Origin: Batkoa obscura
Lineage: Eukaryota > Entomophthoromycota > Entomophthoromycetes > Entomophthorales > Batkoaceae
NCBI GenBank assembly: GCA_030770535.1
Contig: JASVEC010000025.1
Location: 186,001-250,000, forward strand
DNA length: 64,000 nucleotides
Reading direction: 5' to 3'
Positions 11,355 to 24,300 of the stretch are shown piece by piece. Both the position numbers and the translations under genes were made by a program. A model generated the notes under the pieces. That model did no database searches, was not told where the DNA came from, and was given only the letters and a program-made list of their open reading frames with translations. Within the stretch, counting starts at the first letter, position 1. The number at the start of each line of letters is the position of its first letter.

Positions 11355-12981
11355 ATGAGTTTAAAAATGAACTATCAAGATAGTAGTACTTCCTCTGATG
11401 ATGATAATAATTTCAAGATCAAACAATTAGAAAAAAGAGAATTGAAATTAATAAGTAGGATTAATGAAATAGAAGACCGAATATTAAAAATTGAAGCTCA
11501 GAATGAAAAAAAGAGTGAAACTGGGGATTTAGAATTAGATACTTCAGTATCTTTAAACTATGGTAATTATTTTATATTAAAATTGAACTTAAATAAAAGA
11601 AAAAAGAAAATAAAAAAGAAAAGAAAAAGAAAATAAAAAGAAAAGAGAGAAAAGAAAAAGCAGTAAATAAATAATAACAATTAATTTTTATAGATGATAT
11701 TGATTGGAAACAATATGAAGCACCTCAATGGTGTGTACCAATTAAAGCTAATGTATTAGAATTTGAATGGAAAGTAAGCAAATACTTTACTAGAAATTTT
11801 CAATTCATTTTATTAATTCATTTTTATCAATTATTTTCATTCATTGAATTCTTAATTAGTCACTTTCCAATTACTGTAAATTTGATGTTATATTAATGGA
11901 TCCACCTTGGCAATTAGCTACCCATGCACCTACTCGAGGGGTAAGAATTTAATTAATTATTTCCTTCCATTATAAAAAAGAAGAAGGCAAAAAAGATACA
12001 ATTAAGATCCTTTTAATTAATTAACTAATTTACAAGTATCTTAATTATTCATCACTTAATTTGATTTCAAATTGAAAATATTAACTTATTTACTTTTTTT
12101 TGAAGGTAGCTATAGGGTATCAACAATTACCAGATACATTAATAGAATCTTTACCAATTAATGATTTACAAGATAATGGGTTTATATTTATCTGGGTTAT
12201 TAATAATAAATATGTTAAAGCATTTGAGTTAATGAAACAATGGGGTTATGAGTAAGTTTATAATAATATAGAAGTAATATATAATAATAATAATATAAAT
12301 AAAAATACATTAATAGTAAGTGACTAATAGTTTATTATTATTATTATTTTATTTCAATCCAAGTTATTTAATTCAAGTTATTTAATTCTTTTCTATTATG
12401 TTATTTGAATTTTAATATGATTTTTATTAGATATGTTGATGATATTACTTGGGTAAAACAAACAGTAAATCGTAGGATGGCTAAAGGTCATGGCTTTTAT
12501 TTACAACATGCAAAAGAAACTTGTTTAGTTGGAAAAAAGGTAAATAAAATAAGGATTATGAATATAGAATATGATCTTAATATCAAGTTAATATACAATA
12601 ACAATTTAAGATCAAGTTGTATAGAATCTATTCTATGTGATAATGTGATAATGTGATGTGCGATATCGGATAATAATAATAATAATATTGATTCTATTTT
12701 AGGGAAAAGATCCGCCACAATGTAAACGATTAGTCAGTAGTGATGTGATTTATTCCGAAAGAAGAGGTCAAAGCCAAAAACCTATTCAATTATATGAAAT
12801 GATTGAAGAATTGGTACCTAATGGTAAGTAATAATAATAATAATACATTGTTAATATAATTTGATACGTATTGTTTTTATAATAATGTTGGATTAATTTG
12901 ATTTTAGGTAAATATTTAGAAATCTTTGGAAGAAAAAATAATTTAAGAGATTATTGGGTTACTATTGGTAATGAACTTTAA
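11355..12981 (+). CDS. MTA1: MT-A70 family adenine methyltransferase, MTA1-like
   Basis: Seven exons (11355-11562, 11694-11773, 11860-11940, 12106-12251, 12431-12539, 12703-12823, 12908-12981) join in frame to 272 residues. The N-terminal ~65 residues are polar and probably coiled-coil (LEKRELKLISRINEIEDRI). The catalytic domain carries DPPW in FDVILMDPPWQLA, followed by TRGVAIGY, GFIFIWVIN, WGYEYVDDITWVK and KGHGFYLQHAKETCLVG, and ends with FGRKNNLRDYWVTIGNEL. This is the MT-A70 fold that transfers methyl from SAM to adenine N6. The short length and the TRGVAIGY segment fit the MTA1 branch (DNA 6mA in ciliates and early-diverging fungi) better than METTL3/IME4, but I judged this from memory. 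A start at Met 5 (11367) is equally possible. Confidence 0.82.
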
Positions 12982-13002
12982 TAATAATAATAATAAAATA
13001 AT

Positions 13003-13110
13003 ATATGGGGGTGTTTTTTTTGGCTTCATCACTTTTTTCTATCTTTTAAGTGCTATTTAAGTGGAAAAATTGTTAGTAAAATTCTTAAACACAAAAATAC
13101 ATCCTCATAT
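13003..13110 (+). mobile_element. MITE copy 6
   Basis: Full-length copy (ATATGGGGGTG at the left, ACATCCTCATAT at the right) with a slightly changed core, AAGTGCTATTTAAGTGG. It fills half of the 219-bp gap between the convergent methyltransferase and acyl-CoA oxidase genes. Confidence 0.9.
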
Positions 13111-13200
13111 ATACATATATATATAACACATAAATAAACAATAAACATTTTAAAACATAGATAAATAAAATTAACATTTATTTATTTATTTAATTCCAAT

Positions 13201-15339
13201 TTATAATTTAGCTTTAGTATTTTGAATACTAAATTCCCCTTTAAAATCTTTTTCATTATAAGTTTCCCAATCTTGTGCAATTGGTGAAAGAATTAATCCA
13301 TCGGGAATACCAAAACCTTCAACATAAGTCAACACTTGTTTAGATACAAGTTCCACTTGTTGATTTAAGAGACTAGATAATTGTCTAGCTTGATTTGGAT
13401 GAATAAACTCATGACTCATTAAATAAGTTAAATCCGATTCTAAAGTAGATAAGATGTAAACTTTACATAATTCTTTTAAGGCAAGTCTAAACAAATTAAA
13501 TTAATATTGATAACAATATAACATTAAAACATTTCAATTTTACCTAGTTTCTTTAGATACATTTTGATCTTCAATAGTACGAATAAATTCTAATAAACTA
13601 AAGTATTCCCCATAGGCTTTAGATAAATTTTGAATTAAATCTGATTCCTCTTTCATCCAAATTTGGAAGATATCTTTACCCTCTTTTCTCTTTTGTACAG
13701 TGATTTCACCAAGCTAATTAAAAAAATACATTAGTATTACTTTCATAACCCTTTTCTTATACTCAAATAACTTACTTGTTTAGCTCTATTAGCAAATCTT
13801 AAATTCATAAAATCGATCAAATCTTCCAATTTATCTACTTTCCAATTTTGTGGATTGGACTTATTATTAAACGGAGTAAATTGGAATTTCTTTTGTTTAA
13901 TATCTTCAATCAATTCCTTAGCCGTCTTTTGCATTAAAACCGCATTATCGCCTTCCGCAGTGATACCAGCATGAGAAAATCCAATAACGGATGCAAATGT
14001 AGAATGTTGTAAATAACCTTGACCACCACATCTTTCTCTACAAATAGAACCACAACGTTCTGCATTCCAAGTCACTAAAGGTTTAATAGCACAACATAGT
14101 CGTATGATTTCGGAATAAGGACGTCCTTCTGGTTTAACCCATACTTTTTTAGCATGATTTAAACCAAATTGTAATGCATATGTACGAGCTAATAATGGAA
14201 TTAAGGCTTTTTGCTGAAGTTGAAATTCAAGGATCGGGGTATCTGATTTTCCTGAACGACCAGCAGCCAAACGAGTAGCAGCATAACGTAATGCAATGGT
14301 TAAAGCTAATTTAGCACCCGAAGAATTCATAGAAGCAATACATAAACGACCAGTTAAAAGTTGATCGGCCACTTTAATAAATCGATTTCTACGACCAGCA
14401 ATTTCCGAAGTATAAGTACCATCAGCAGAAACATCGGAATATTTATTTAATAAATTAATTCTTGGTATACGAACGTGATCAAATTTTAATAAAGCATTAT
14501 CCACTCCATCTAAATCTAATTTATTACCCATTTCACGAATAGTTACTCCAGGACAAACTTCATTATTGGGACCATCTCTAATTTTGACAATAAAACAATG
14601 AATCCCTTCTTGCTTTCCTTTAACTTCAAGTTGAGCAAATACAATGGCATATTTGGCATGTTTAGCTCCATTAGTAATCCAGAATTTTTGACTTTTAGTG
14701 GAGGGACTATGAATTATAAATTCTTGTGTTTTTTCATCATAAACTGAGGTGGTTTCCATTTCAATAGCATTATTACCATATCCTAATTCAGTTAATGCAA
14801 AACATCCAGTCGCATCCATATTGTTTACTTCTTTTAATATATCAGCATGACGTTCAGTACCTAATTTTACTAAGGTACCACCAAACTAAAAAAAAAAGTT
14901 TGAATATTATAAAAGATAAAATAAAGTATAAAACTTACAAGATTATAATGAACGGTAAGTTTAGTAGTTGAAGAACCGTTAACTAAACCAGCGGTTTCAT
15001 GAACTAAAATCAAAAATCGATTAATTAAATCAATCATTTATCACAATTAGTTAACTTACTAGCTAATACATTCAATGGATTTTCAATAAAATCAGTCACT
15101 TTGATAAATTTATTTTTACCAATTGCTTTTAATTGTTCAAAAGCTTGTTCTTGTTTTTCATGTTGTAAGCAATTGAATTTAGGAGCAAATAAATGAATAT
15201 TTTCTTGCATAAAAGCTTTTAATCGTAATCGATTTTCACGGTTATCAAAATCTAAAATTTCATTGATTTCTTGAGCATTGAAGCCAGCAGCATCAAATCG
15301 TGGTCGATTGTTGATAAAAGCAGATGAGGATGGAGACAT
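13201..15339 (-). CDS. peroxisomal acyl-CoA oxidase
   Basis: First enzyme of peroxisomal beta-oxidation: an FAD flavoprotein that makes trans-2-enoyl-CoA and hydrogen peroxide. Five exons on the minus strand (15339-15060, 15003-14939, 14885-13776, 13713-13544, 13486-13201) give 636 residues, near the family's usual 650-700. Visible landmarks are the N-terminal alpha domain ([15 protein letters not shown]), the acyl-CoA oxidase/dehydrogenase signature [30 protein letters not shown], and [11 protein letters not shown] in the FAD-binding C-terminal half. The last three residues are AKL, a PTS1 peroxisome-import signal, so the location is clear. Chain-length preference cannot be told. The gene is intact. 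Confidence 0.93.
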
Positions 15340-17360
15340 TTTTTTTGTAAATTTAAAAATTTAGATGTTTGGCTTTTAGAACCCCTTTTATACTTTTAAA
15401 TAGCTCTTTTTTTCACACCAACTTTTAAAACGTGACTGGAATTTATAGGTGGTTTTATTTGCCATAATATTTAATTGACGTGTTCTAAAAGGGTCAATTA
15501 ATCATATATTTTGAATTTTGAATTAAAATATATGAAGGTTTATTACTATATAATATAATAAAATTGATAATAAAAAATAATATTGTACTATTTATTATCA
15601 ATAATTGATAGTATAGTTTAACCTCAACTGTCTCATTAGCTTAAATTTTGTTTTTTGTATAAATAAAACTTCTTTTCAACCCCACTTTTTTGCCCAAAAT
15701 TTAGTTGAATTATGCTTTTGGAATTAAAATTCACATGAATTTCCATTCTTTTTTTTTTAAAAAAATCGAAATTCAAATAAACTTTAATTCTTGAATTCTT
15801 GAATATGTCAAGTAAAGACAATGATCTCTGACAGTAACAATTGGGCCATTTTAATAATTATAGTGCTATTTAGATCTCGTTTGATATTTAATCTTTACTC
15901 AAAAGATTAGCTAATGGTTTAGATCCTTATTAGAAACTTTTCAAATGTTTTTTGGTTTGAATTTTTTTGATTGATTTACTATTTTTTTTTTGAGAATTCA
16001 AACTTATCCGCTTATTTTTTAAAGAACTAATTTCAATGTTAATTACAGTCACACACTAAATCAATTGAGCTTTAATATCAAATAAATCAATAACATTCGA
16101 TATAAAGTTAGTTTTTATTAGTAAAATAATTTATTTGTTAAATAATATTAAATTCAACGATTTTTTTACGTAAACAAGTTATTTCACTACTTTGCTTTAA
16201 CATTTGAGTTACTTTTATTTTTTTAATCTGGTAAATCTCATTCAATTTTTATTGTCTAAACACTACAATGAGTAGCCAAATTTCTCTATTACTTAATTAC
16301 AATACAGATTTTTTAAAAATAAAGTTTTATAACATTGTTTTTTTATAAACCTTACTATCTTTTACATTGAAAAGAGAATTCTTAGCTACTTTTGAGTCAA
16401 TATACAGCTAAGTATGGAGGACACTTCAACTTTATATTGTAAACAATAGTTGCTGAAGCTTACTTAAAAACATAGCTATATAATTATTTTATTTTATCAA
16501 TGAATTTAATTTAATTTATCCTTATAAAAGTAAAGTTTAAACTTTGGTTAAAAGTCCTCTTCTTCTTGAACTTTTTAGACAACTCCTGTTATTTTTATTT
16601 ATTTATTTATTTTAATAAAAACTAAGCATCCTCAACATTGAATTGTTAAAAGTAATATTAAAATTTTAATTAAATTGAACCTATTTTTAGTCTAACTGAA
16701 AAATAAATGAAATCTTTATTTTAAAATTTGAAAACACTAAATGAAATAAAATAACATTATAAAATTTACAATATCTAAAAAATTGAATTCTTTTTTGATG
16801 AATCCTCAATTGTATTAAGTATTAAGTTTATTTTACTATATGGGGATGTATTTTTTGTTTAAGAATTTTACTAACAATCTTTCCACTCAAATAGTGCTTA
16901 AAAAACAGAAAAAATAATGAAACCAAGAAAAACACCCTCATATATTAAAAATAATTATGAAATAAACGCTAGTCAAACCCAAATAGCTTTTTATTTAAAA
17001 ATAATGATATTAAAACAATGATATAATAAACTGCTATTGACTGTGATATAATTCAAATATTAAAATTAATTACGAAAAAGTAAGTAAAGTAATTGAGACT
17101 AAAAAACTATAATTTATCTAATAAAAAAACTTCCCTTTAAAAACAGTAACGATAAATTAAAATATCAAAATTTTACGTTACAGTTTAAAATGGCGCTTTT
17201 ACTAAAAAAAAGTTTAAAAAAGTAGTCAATTTCGATCTACATCTAACTGTTAAATTTCCGAAATTTTAAAAAAAAACTCAAAGTAAACCAATTCATAGAC
17301 CTATCCTTTATCTTTCTTGTAAATAATCTTTATTTCTTATTTATTCATACTTTAATTAAT
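15340..17360. other. intergenic between divergent genes
   Basis: Two kilobases upstream of both the acyl-CoA oxidase (minus) and the LPMO (plus). Apart from one MITE at 16838-16943 I see only AT-rich sequence. A 61-codon frame at 15636-15821 has no recognisable product. Confidence 0.6.
16838..16943 (-). mobile_element. MITE copy 7
   Basis: Reverse-orientation full-length copy: ATATGGGGATGTATT at the left, CACCCTCATAT at the right, with a diverged core (CACTCAAATAGTGCTTAA). Confidence 0.88.
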
Positions 17361-18640
17361 ATGTTAAAATACTATTTCTTAATTCCAATATTCCTATTAG
17401 CCACTTCCGCTCATATGGAAATGCGTTTGCCCCCGCCTAGAAGATCCAAATACAACAGTGATTATCAAGCATTAGGAGATATTGATAATGATATGCCTGC
17501 ACCTTTGGGCGATGATGTAAATTTAATTATTATTTATGTCTACAAAGTTAATAACCTTTCATTTAGTTCCCATTCCCATGTCGAGCCACAAAGCCCGGTC
17601 CAGTATATAAAAAATACAAAGCAGGTGAAATGATGGACATCACTTTAGGAGGTAATGCCCCTCACAATGGAGGACATTGTCAATTTGCTCTAAGTTATGA
17701 TGGAGGAGAAAAATGGGTAGTTATACATACTATAGTAAGGAATTGTATGCCCTCAAAAACAGGGCCAATAGAATTTAAGTATCAAGTTCAATTACCACCT
17801 GAAGCACCACCCAGTGATAGCGTAGTATTTTCTTGGAATTGGATCAATGCTAGTGGTGAAAGAGAATTTTATCAAAATTGTATTGATATAGCGATTGAAG
17901 GGGATCCCAGTAGTAAAGGAGTAAAAGGCAAAGAACTATTAGTGGTTAATTTACCTGGCTTTCCTACCATTGAAGAATTTGGTCGTCCTGGTTCTTATGA
18001 TGGCCATAAATTGCTGGATTCTAGAAAAAATATTACAATGGCTAAAGATGGTACTATTGCCCCTACTATAGAAGATAGTAAGCCCCCTCCACCTCCACCA
18101 GCTGCTGCCTCCACTACTCAAGCTCCCCCATCTCCTCCTACAACTGCTGCTTCTTCAAAACCTCCTGCTGTGTCCGTTTCAATTATTACAGTTACTACTA
18201 CTATTGTTGTTACTGTTAATGCTAAAGCCACACCAACGGCAGGTTATGGAATGGATATGTTTAATCAACAAGATGAAAGTCTAAGTAAACCAGTGCAGCA
18301 AATTATTAGAAATGAAGTGAGTGAAGAATCGATCCCAATTTTTAATCAAAAGCAAGAGGGAATCAATAATAATATGGACATTATGAGCCATAACAATAAT
18401 GTGAATGATAATATGAATATGAATAATAGCATAAATGAGAATAACAGTAATAAAATGAATAGTAATAGCAATAGTAAAAATAATGGAATATTAATAATGA
18501 GTCCAGAAACCGAATTAAAAAAACAAGTAGAAAAAGAACTAAGTAAAAAGGAAGGAAGTGGGCTAGTTCGATTAAATAATAGTGTACTAAAAGGTAGTAT
18601 CAAGAATTCGACTTGGTATGATAATTTTACGCAAATTTAA
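17361..18640 (+). CDS. secreted AA11-type lytic polysaccharide monooxygenase
   Basis: Two exons (17361-17516, 17567-18640) give 409 residues. A 17-residue signal peptide ending ATSA is followed directly by His (HMEMRLPPPRRSKYN), as required for the copper histidine brace, where the mature N-terminal His binds copper. The second brace His lies in GGNAPHNGGHCQ. FPFPCRA across the splice junction and FSWNWINASGEREFYQNC also match AA11 enzymes, which cleave chitin oxidatively. The catalytic domain ends near residue 210. A tail of about 180 residues follows: Pro/Ala-rich, then Thr/Val-rich, then Asn/Met/Ser low-complexity. I see no chitin-binding module or clear GPI signal. Substrate is inferred from the family. 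Confidence 0.87.
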
Positions 18641-18761
18641 ATAACTTTCATTAATAGCAACTTTTATTCATCAAATTAAATCAACTTTTTTTTATAAAAA
18701 TTAATTTCTTAAATTTAAATTTTTTAACTTTTTTAAATTTTATTATTTTTTAATATAAGTA

Positions 18762-19623
18762 ATGTTTCTCCTCTCCCGTCTAAAAGATACCATACAAATA
18801 GAACCTGTCAATTTAAATATTGATTTTAGTCTAGCTTTGATCAATGAAATTAATAAAAAATACTGCAACCGAGTAAATTTAATCTATGATCACATAATCT
18901 CAGTCAACTAAATAAACTTCAAATTCAAGGTGATCCACAACGTCGGTCTTTGTATCACAGTTTTTGATGTTATAGAACAACAGGATGCTTATTTATATCA
19001 TAGTGATGGTTGCTCTTATGTTAAAGGTAAGTGAATAGATTCTACTTTTTAATATAATGAATTAATTAAACAAAAGAAAATTAAAGTTGAATTCCGAATG
19101 ATAGTATTCCGTCCTTTTATTGGGGAAGTAATCACTGGTAAAGTGAAGTCTATGTCAGATAAGGGTATAAAAAGTAGCAAATTTATTATTTTTATTTTAT
19201 ATTTAGTTTAATTGAATTTAATAGTAAGTCTTGGTTTCTTTGATGATATAGAAATTTTACCAAACTTATTACATGAAGGAACGAAATTGTAAGATTTTTA
19301 AATAGAATAAGCCTTAAATCAATCAGCCTAACTTTACCATTTTATAGCCACACAGATACCCAAGTGTATATATGGTGTAATGAACATGGAAATTATGAGT
19401 GGGAGAAAGGGGAAGAAGTCAAGGTTAAAGTGGAAAAAGAAATCTTTTTTGACGCTAAAAGTACGCCCAATCAACAGGAAAGTTTGGATGAATTTGTTAA
19501 ATCTTCACCGTATCAGTTGGTGGTAAGTTGTTTATTTTTTCAAAAATGTTCTAGGTTTAAATTGAATCCTTTTTTTAGTGCTCCGCTTTTGAAAGCGGCT
19601 ATGGGCTCACTAGTTGGTGGTAA
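18762..19623 (+). CDS. RPC25: RNA polymerase III subunit Rpc25 (RPC8)
   Basis: Six exons (18762-18872, 18930-19026, 19087-19164, 19225-19288, 19348-19522, 19579-19623) join in frame to 189 residues. The start MFLLSRLKDTIQIEP, the strands NVGLCITVFDV and VEFRMIVFRPFIGEVITGKV, FFDDIEIP-like FFDDIEILPNLL, and the ending GYGLTSWW match yeast Rpc25 closely. This is the Rpb7-like stalk subunit (SHS2/Rpb7-N plus an OB-fold S1 domain) that with Rpc17 forms the Pol III initiation stalk in the nucleus. It starts about 120 bp after the LPMO gene, on the same strand. It is slightly shorter than the yeast protein, lacking the charged insert before the C-terminus. Confidence 0.94.
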
Positions 19624-21322
19624 ATTGATATTCAATATAGAATGATGTTGTTACTATAGAAGCTTATTCTTTTGACGCTGTAAAGACTTTTAATGAGCAT
19701 TTTTTTAGCTTTTATTCCAGGATTGAGTTTTATTCAAATAAAAATGTATTATTCTGCTATAAAGTTATTGTTTTTAAACTATGTTTATTAAATAAAGACA
19801 AATAATATTTGCTAATAATAATGAATATGACTGTTATAAGGTCTCGAAAAGATAAATATGTAAATCCTTTTCCTTTTATGTTTTGATCCTAATTTAACAT
19901 AATTGGCTTTTATAAATATACTAGCTTTTATAACTTTATAACTCTATAATAGTTAACTTTACAAATAAACATTTGTTTTTATTAGATGAATATGAATTCA
20001 TAAATTTTTTGCAATAATTTTTAATAAAACTAAAGTTGTTTTTAAGCTAGATTTTTGATACTTTAAGCTCAAAATTAGGCAATTTTGTCAATAGGTATTA
20101 ATAAATTGATACTATCAGAAATTAAAATAAACAGCTAAAAAATAAATTTGACACTTATTTAATAACAAAGAAAAATTGAGAAGGCTTAATTATTTTAATA
20201 AAACATACCTTCTGACAAACCTAATTTTATTTCAAATAAACTTAATTTTGTATATTATCATCTTATTATATATATTTTTGATATTAACATTATTATCATA
20301 AAACAAGTTAGTATAATAAAGTACATTTCAAATGGTATAGCTCTTTAAGTGGATCAATTAGAATCTAATATCTTCTATAGCAATACTAGTAACATCAATG
20401 AAAGTTGCTTTTACTTTTAATCAAACAATCCAATTAATTTATTTGCTTAGAACGTTCTTTAAAAAACCCATAACTATTAAAATTATAAAATATTTTGTTA
20501 ATTAAAAAAAACTAAAAACTAAATTTTTAGTTAGAGATGGCAAGGTCAGAGTAGTGAAAGGAGTAGTCAAGGTGTTATCCCATGTTGAGTCGTACCCTTA
20601 AGGGTATTAAAGTGGCGCTTTTGTTATGAAACTGAAGTGAAATAGTAAATCTCAAGTCTGATCGTATAGTAGCTTTTGCTAAAAAAATAAAAAGTATTTT
20701 AATCATTTAATTACTGTAGGTAAATTATACTTGATTAATTTTGTAGAGGGAAGTATAAATTAATGAATATGTGTTATTAAATTTGAACTGAGTAACTAAA
20801 AATGATGCTTTAATAATCCATTTTGGATTGAAAATTCCAATTCATTTGAATAGGAATTATGTCGAAATGTTTGGTACTCAAAAGATTAATAGGATTTAGA
20901 TATTCAATTTGTCCAATTTTAAGTTAAATAGTTAGATGGAATAGAGTTAGATTAGTTAAATTGAAGAGTTAAATGAAATACAATACAAATTATAAGTTTG
21001 GCTTAAGATGAAAGTTTAATATAATATGTTGAGGATTTCTTATTATTGTGATTGTTGGAGCGAAATTCAATATTTAATGAAGATGCCCAAGTATTCATTA
21101 TTTAATAGTAAGATTTGGAAAAAGTCATAATAAATTATCATAATTAATCAAATAATTATCTTATAATATGGTGATGTATTTTTGTGTTTAAGAGTTTTAA
21201 TGAATTCAAAGTTTGTATTTATTAAAATTTGATATCCTACCCCTAGTATTAATTAAAAATTAAAAATTACTATTTAATATAAAAAATATTTAAAAAGCTC
21301 TAGTTTATTAATTTAGCAAATT
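19624..21322. other. intergenic
   Basis: 1.7 kb separating RPC25 from the 3' end of PRP8. It contains a truncated MITE at 21166-21200 and a patch at about 20534-20690 that is clearly richer in G and C than its surroundings, including the 14-bp palindrome TACCCTTAAGGGTA. No coding frame or known RNA was recognised. Confidence 0.55.
21166..21200 (-). mobile_element. MITE copy 8, truncated
   Basis: Only one end survives (ATATGGTGATGTATTTTTGT followed by GTTTAAGAG). The sequence then leaves the family consensus. An old remnant. Confidence 0.65.
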
Positions 21323-24300
21323 TTAACTAAGCATATCTTCTCTATCAACCACGTTATTATTCATATTACTTCCATCTTCCAATTGTGAAAAGTTCAAGTA
21401 ATGGGCAGGTCTATGACGTTCGTCATAAAATGGTAAAGGTACTTCTAAACTAAGATGGTATTCCTTATCAGGCTGATGAGAAGCACCTTGGAAATTATAA
21501 TTCCAAATTGAATCAACAGGTGAAAGGAAAAATCCGAAAAACTTGTCTGAAAGTAACATTTGAATACGTTCATAATGGGTTGGTAAGTATCCTGCTGGGT
21601 TAGTACCACTTAAATCTTTGTTGGATGCTCCCCACTCATTACCTGATGGTGTTACTTTGTAACAAGTGAGTGAACAAGAACCTGGTGTAAATGCACAGGT
21701 AATAATTACTGCGGTATCGATATCCCAACCTGGATAAGAACCAAGTAATTTAGCATGTGTAGTAACGTCTTGTGGCGAAAGATGGGGTAACTCATTTGGT
21801 AGAGTATGAATCCAACCTAAAGGTTCAAGGTCATTCAACTGTTCATGTTCTGGTGGATTATTTGGAAGATGCACCATTTGATGGGTGCCCCATTGAGGTA
21901 CCATAACAATGGAACGGATCTCTTTAACTTGTGGATTATCTTTCGGCGAAACACCATACAAAAACCCTGAAATTTGAGTTCGAAGATCAGAAATTATAAT
22001 AAAACGCTTGAGTAAATTTTTAGGCAACACATAAGTATACCCTGAATCCTTTAGATCATCACTAGCAACAAAGATGTGTTGGGTTCTTAATTGGAGATTG
22101 GTGGATGAAATAGCTCTTACTCTCCAATCTGTTTTAGAAGAAAAGGTTTGAGTTTCATACCCAGTTGTGGTGGTAGTAATAATTTCATCTCCATGAATAT
22201 TGTGGGTTTTAGTGGTTACTGCCGTCAGTTGACTTTGCTCTTTAGCTTGTTTTTCGATTTCAGCGATTTGTTGACGTTGAAGCGAAGGGGCTGAAATTTC
22301 CATACCAAGGATAATATCACGGATTTCAGGTTGAGTCAAAGAAGCAACGTTAACATTATTCTTTTTACCATAATCTGCAAGGATAAGATCCTTTAATGCA
22401 ACTTCCACCTTAATCCATTCATCATCTGGTAAAGTAGGCCAGATATGATGTGGTTCAGTGATTGTATTCTTATCGGGACGAAGGATCATTTTAGTCTTAT
22501 CGTTATTCACATGAAGTGCTCTTAAAATCAAAATCAAGCGGAAGAAAGCAGTATATGAAGAAATTGTCTTTAGGAAATCATCATAAAGATTAAACAGGCA
22601 CATCATTGGCTCATTCGCTTTAAGAATAAGATCGCCAAACTTCTCTACTTTGAGACAAGCTTGGAAAGGTAATTGTAACTCAGAACCTTTGATCACAATA
22701 TTAGGGAAATCTAAAAGATGGACCTCAAGTGGGTCTAACATACCCTTACGAGTAACAATGATCTGTCTTGGTTGTTCTTCCACTGGAAGTGAACGAATAA
22801 GAGCAGCTACTTCTTCAGCAGTCTTCCACTTGGCTAACTGACCAAGACGTTTTTGTCCAGCCCATACCGAAGTGTGAATAATCTTAAGGAAGAGTTGACC
22901 AGTACGTGGATTGAAGATAAAGATAGCACCATTGATAGGTTTTGTGGTTAAATTACCTTCAAATGTCTTGTGGATGGTAACACGATAAACATTAGTATCA
23001 TCCACAAACCAAATGATTTGGTTTGAGAACAATTCACCGTAATTTGTTGAGTTAAGGTATGGTTCGGTTGGTTCAGATGAATACAATTGCACACCTTTAC
23101 GAATACGTTCACGGAGCACATAGAGAGCAGGATTAGCTTTAATAATCTTACCCATGGCTTGTTGTGTAAGTGGCTTAAGACCAGGGAACCAATTACCATA
23201 AGCAGAATAAAGATTGTAAGCAAGATCAACACCAATCATCATACCAGTAGGTGAAGGATAGATACTCATATTATCTGTAGTATAATCTAAGAACTTAGCA
23301 CGAGTGTAACGTTCAACATCATGAGAGTCAAAGTCACCCCAACGCAACTGAATATCAATCCAGAATTTTTGAATGGTACCATTATCCATTGAATCCTTAT
23401 TATCATTCAAAAGGGAAGGTCTGGATACACCCCATTTATAACTAGCAAACAAGAGGATATCCGCACATGAACTGTTCATTTTATAACTTTTACGTGGATG
23501 GATCGTTTCTTTTTGTACTGACTCAATTTGCAAGGCTTCGGATTCTTGATCAAACACTTGTACCATATCCATCACTAATGCTTCATGAATTTTTTGCCAT
23601 AAATGTGCACGGAAAATTTGGATCAAGGAAATTTTAAGTGTTGGGATTTTACCATGCATAAAGATACCTGTTAAATCAAGTTGTACTTGGAAACCAACGT
23701 ATACATTTGAGTTATGGACAACGGCATTATTACCAAGTAAAAAGAGTTTGTCGGAATTCTCGTCTAAAGTTATACCACAATATTGGCCTGGACTTCCAGC
23801 CGTTTTAATAACATTAAATTTATATCCAACTGGTAAATATTGAACAACGACTGGGGCCTCTCTGCGTTTGCGATCAATTGACGAGAGACTGAGTACTTTG
23901 GTTAAAGCACTGCAAGGCACAAACGTTACACAGGACTCGAAGCCATTGTCAATTTCACGATTTGACACAGAATATTTGATACCAAGGGAGCGAGCTAGAG
24001 CCAAGGCACCAGTAACAATATTTTGGTGTGCTGAAGTAAATACTACTTTTTGGTATTTTTCTTTGGCTTCTTTGAAATCGTTGTATCGAGTCAACTCCAT
24101 CTTATTTTCAAGCTCTTTATCTTCTGGATTTGCATCAACAACTTCACCATTTGAATCAATTAAACCAGCCAAGAGATTCTCACGGACAGATATAGATTCA
24201 GTAAAAAACCATGTTGGTACAACCTTGGGTTGAGCTCTTTCCATGTTGAGTTGGCACATTAAATTCCATATTTTATTCGTTTTAATTCCTTTGTTAACAT

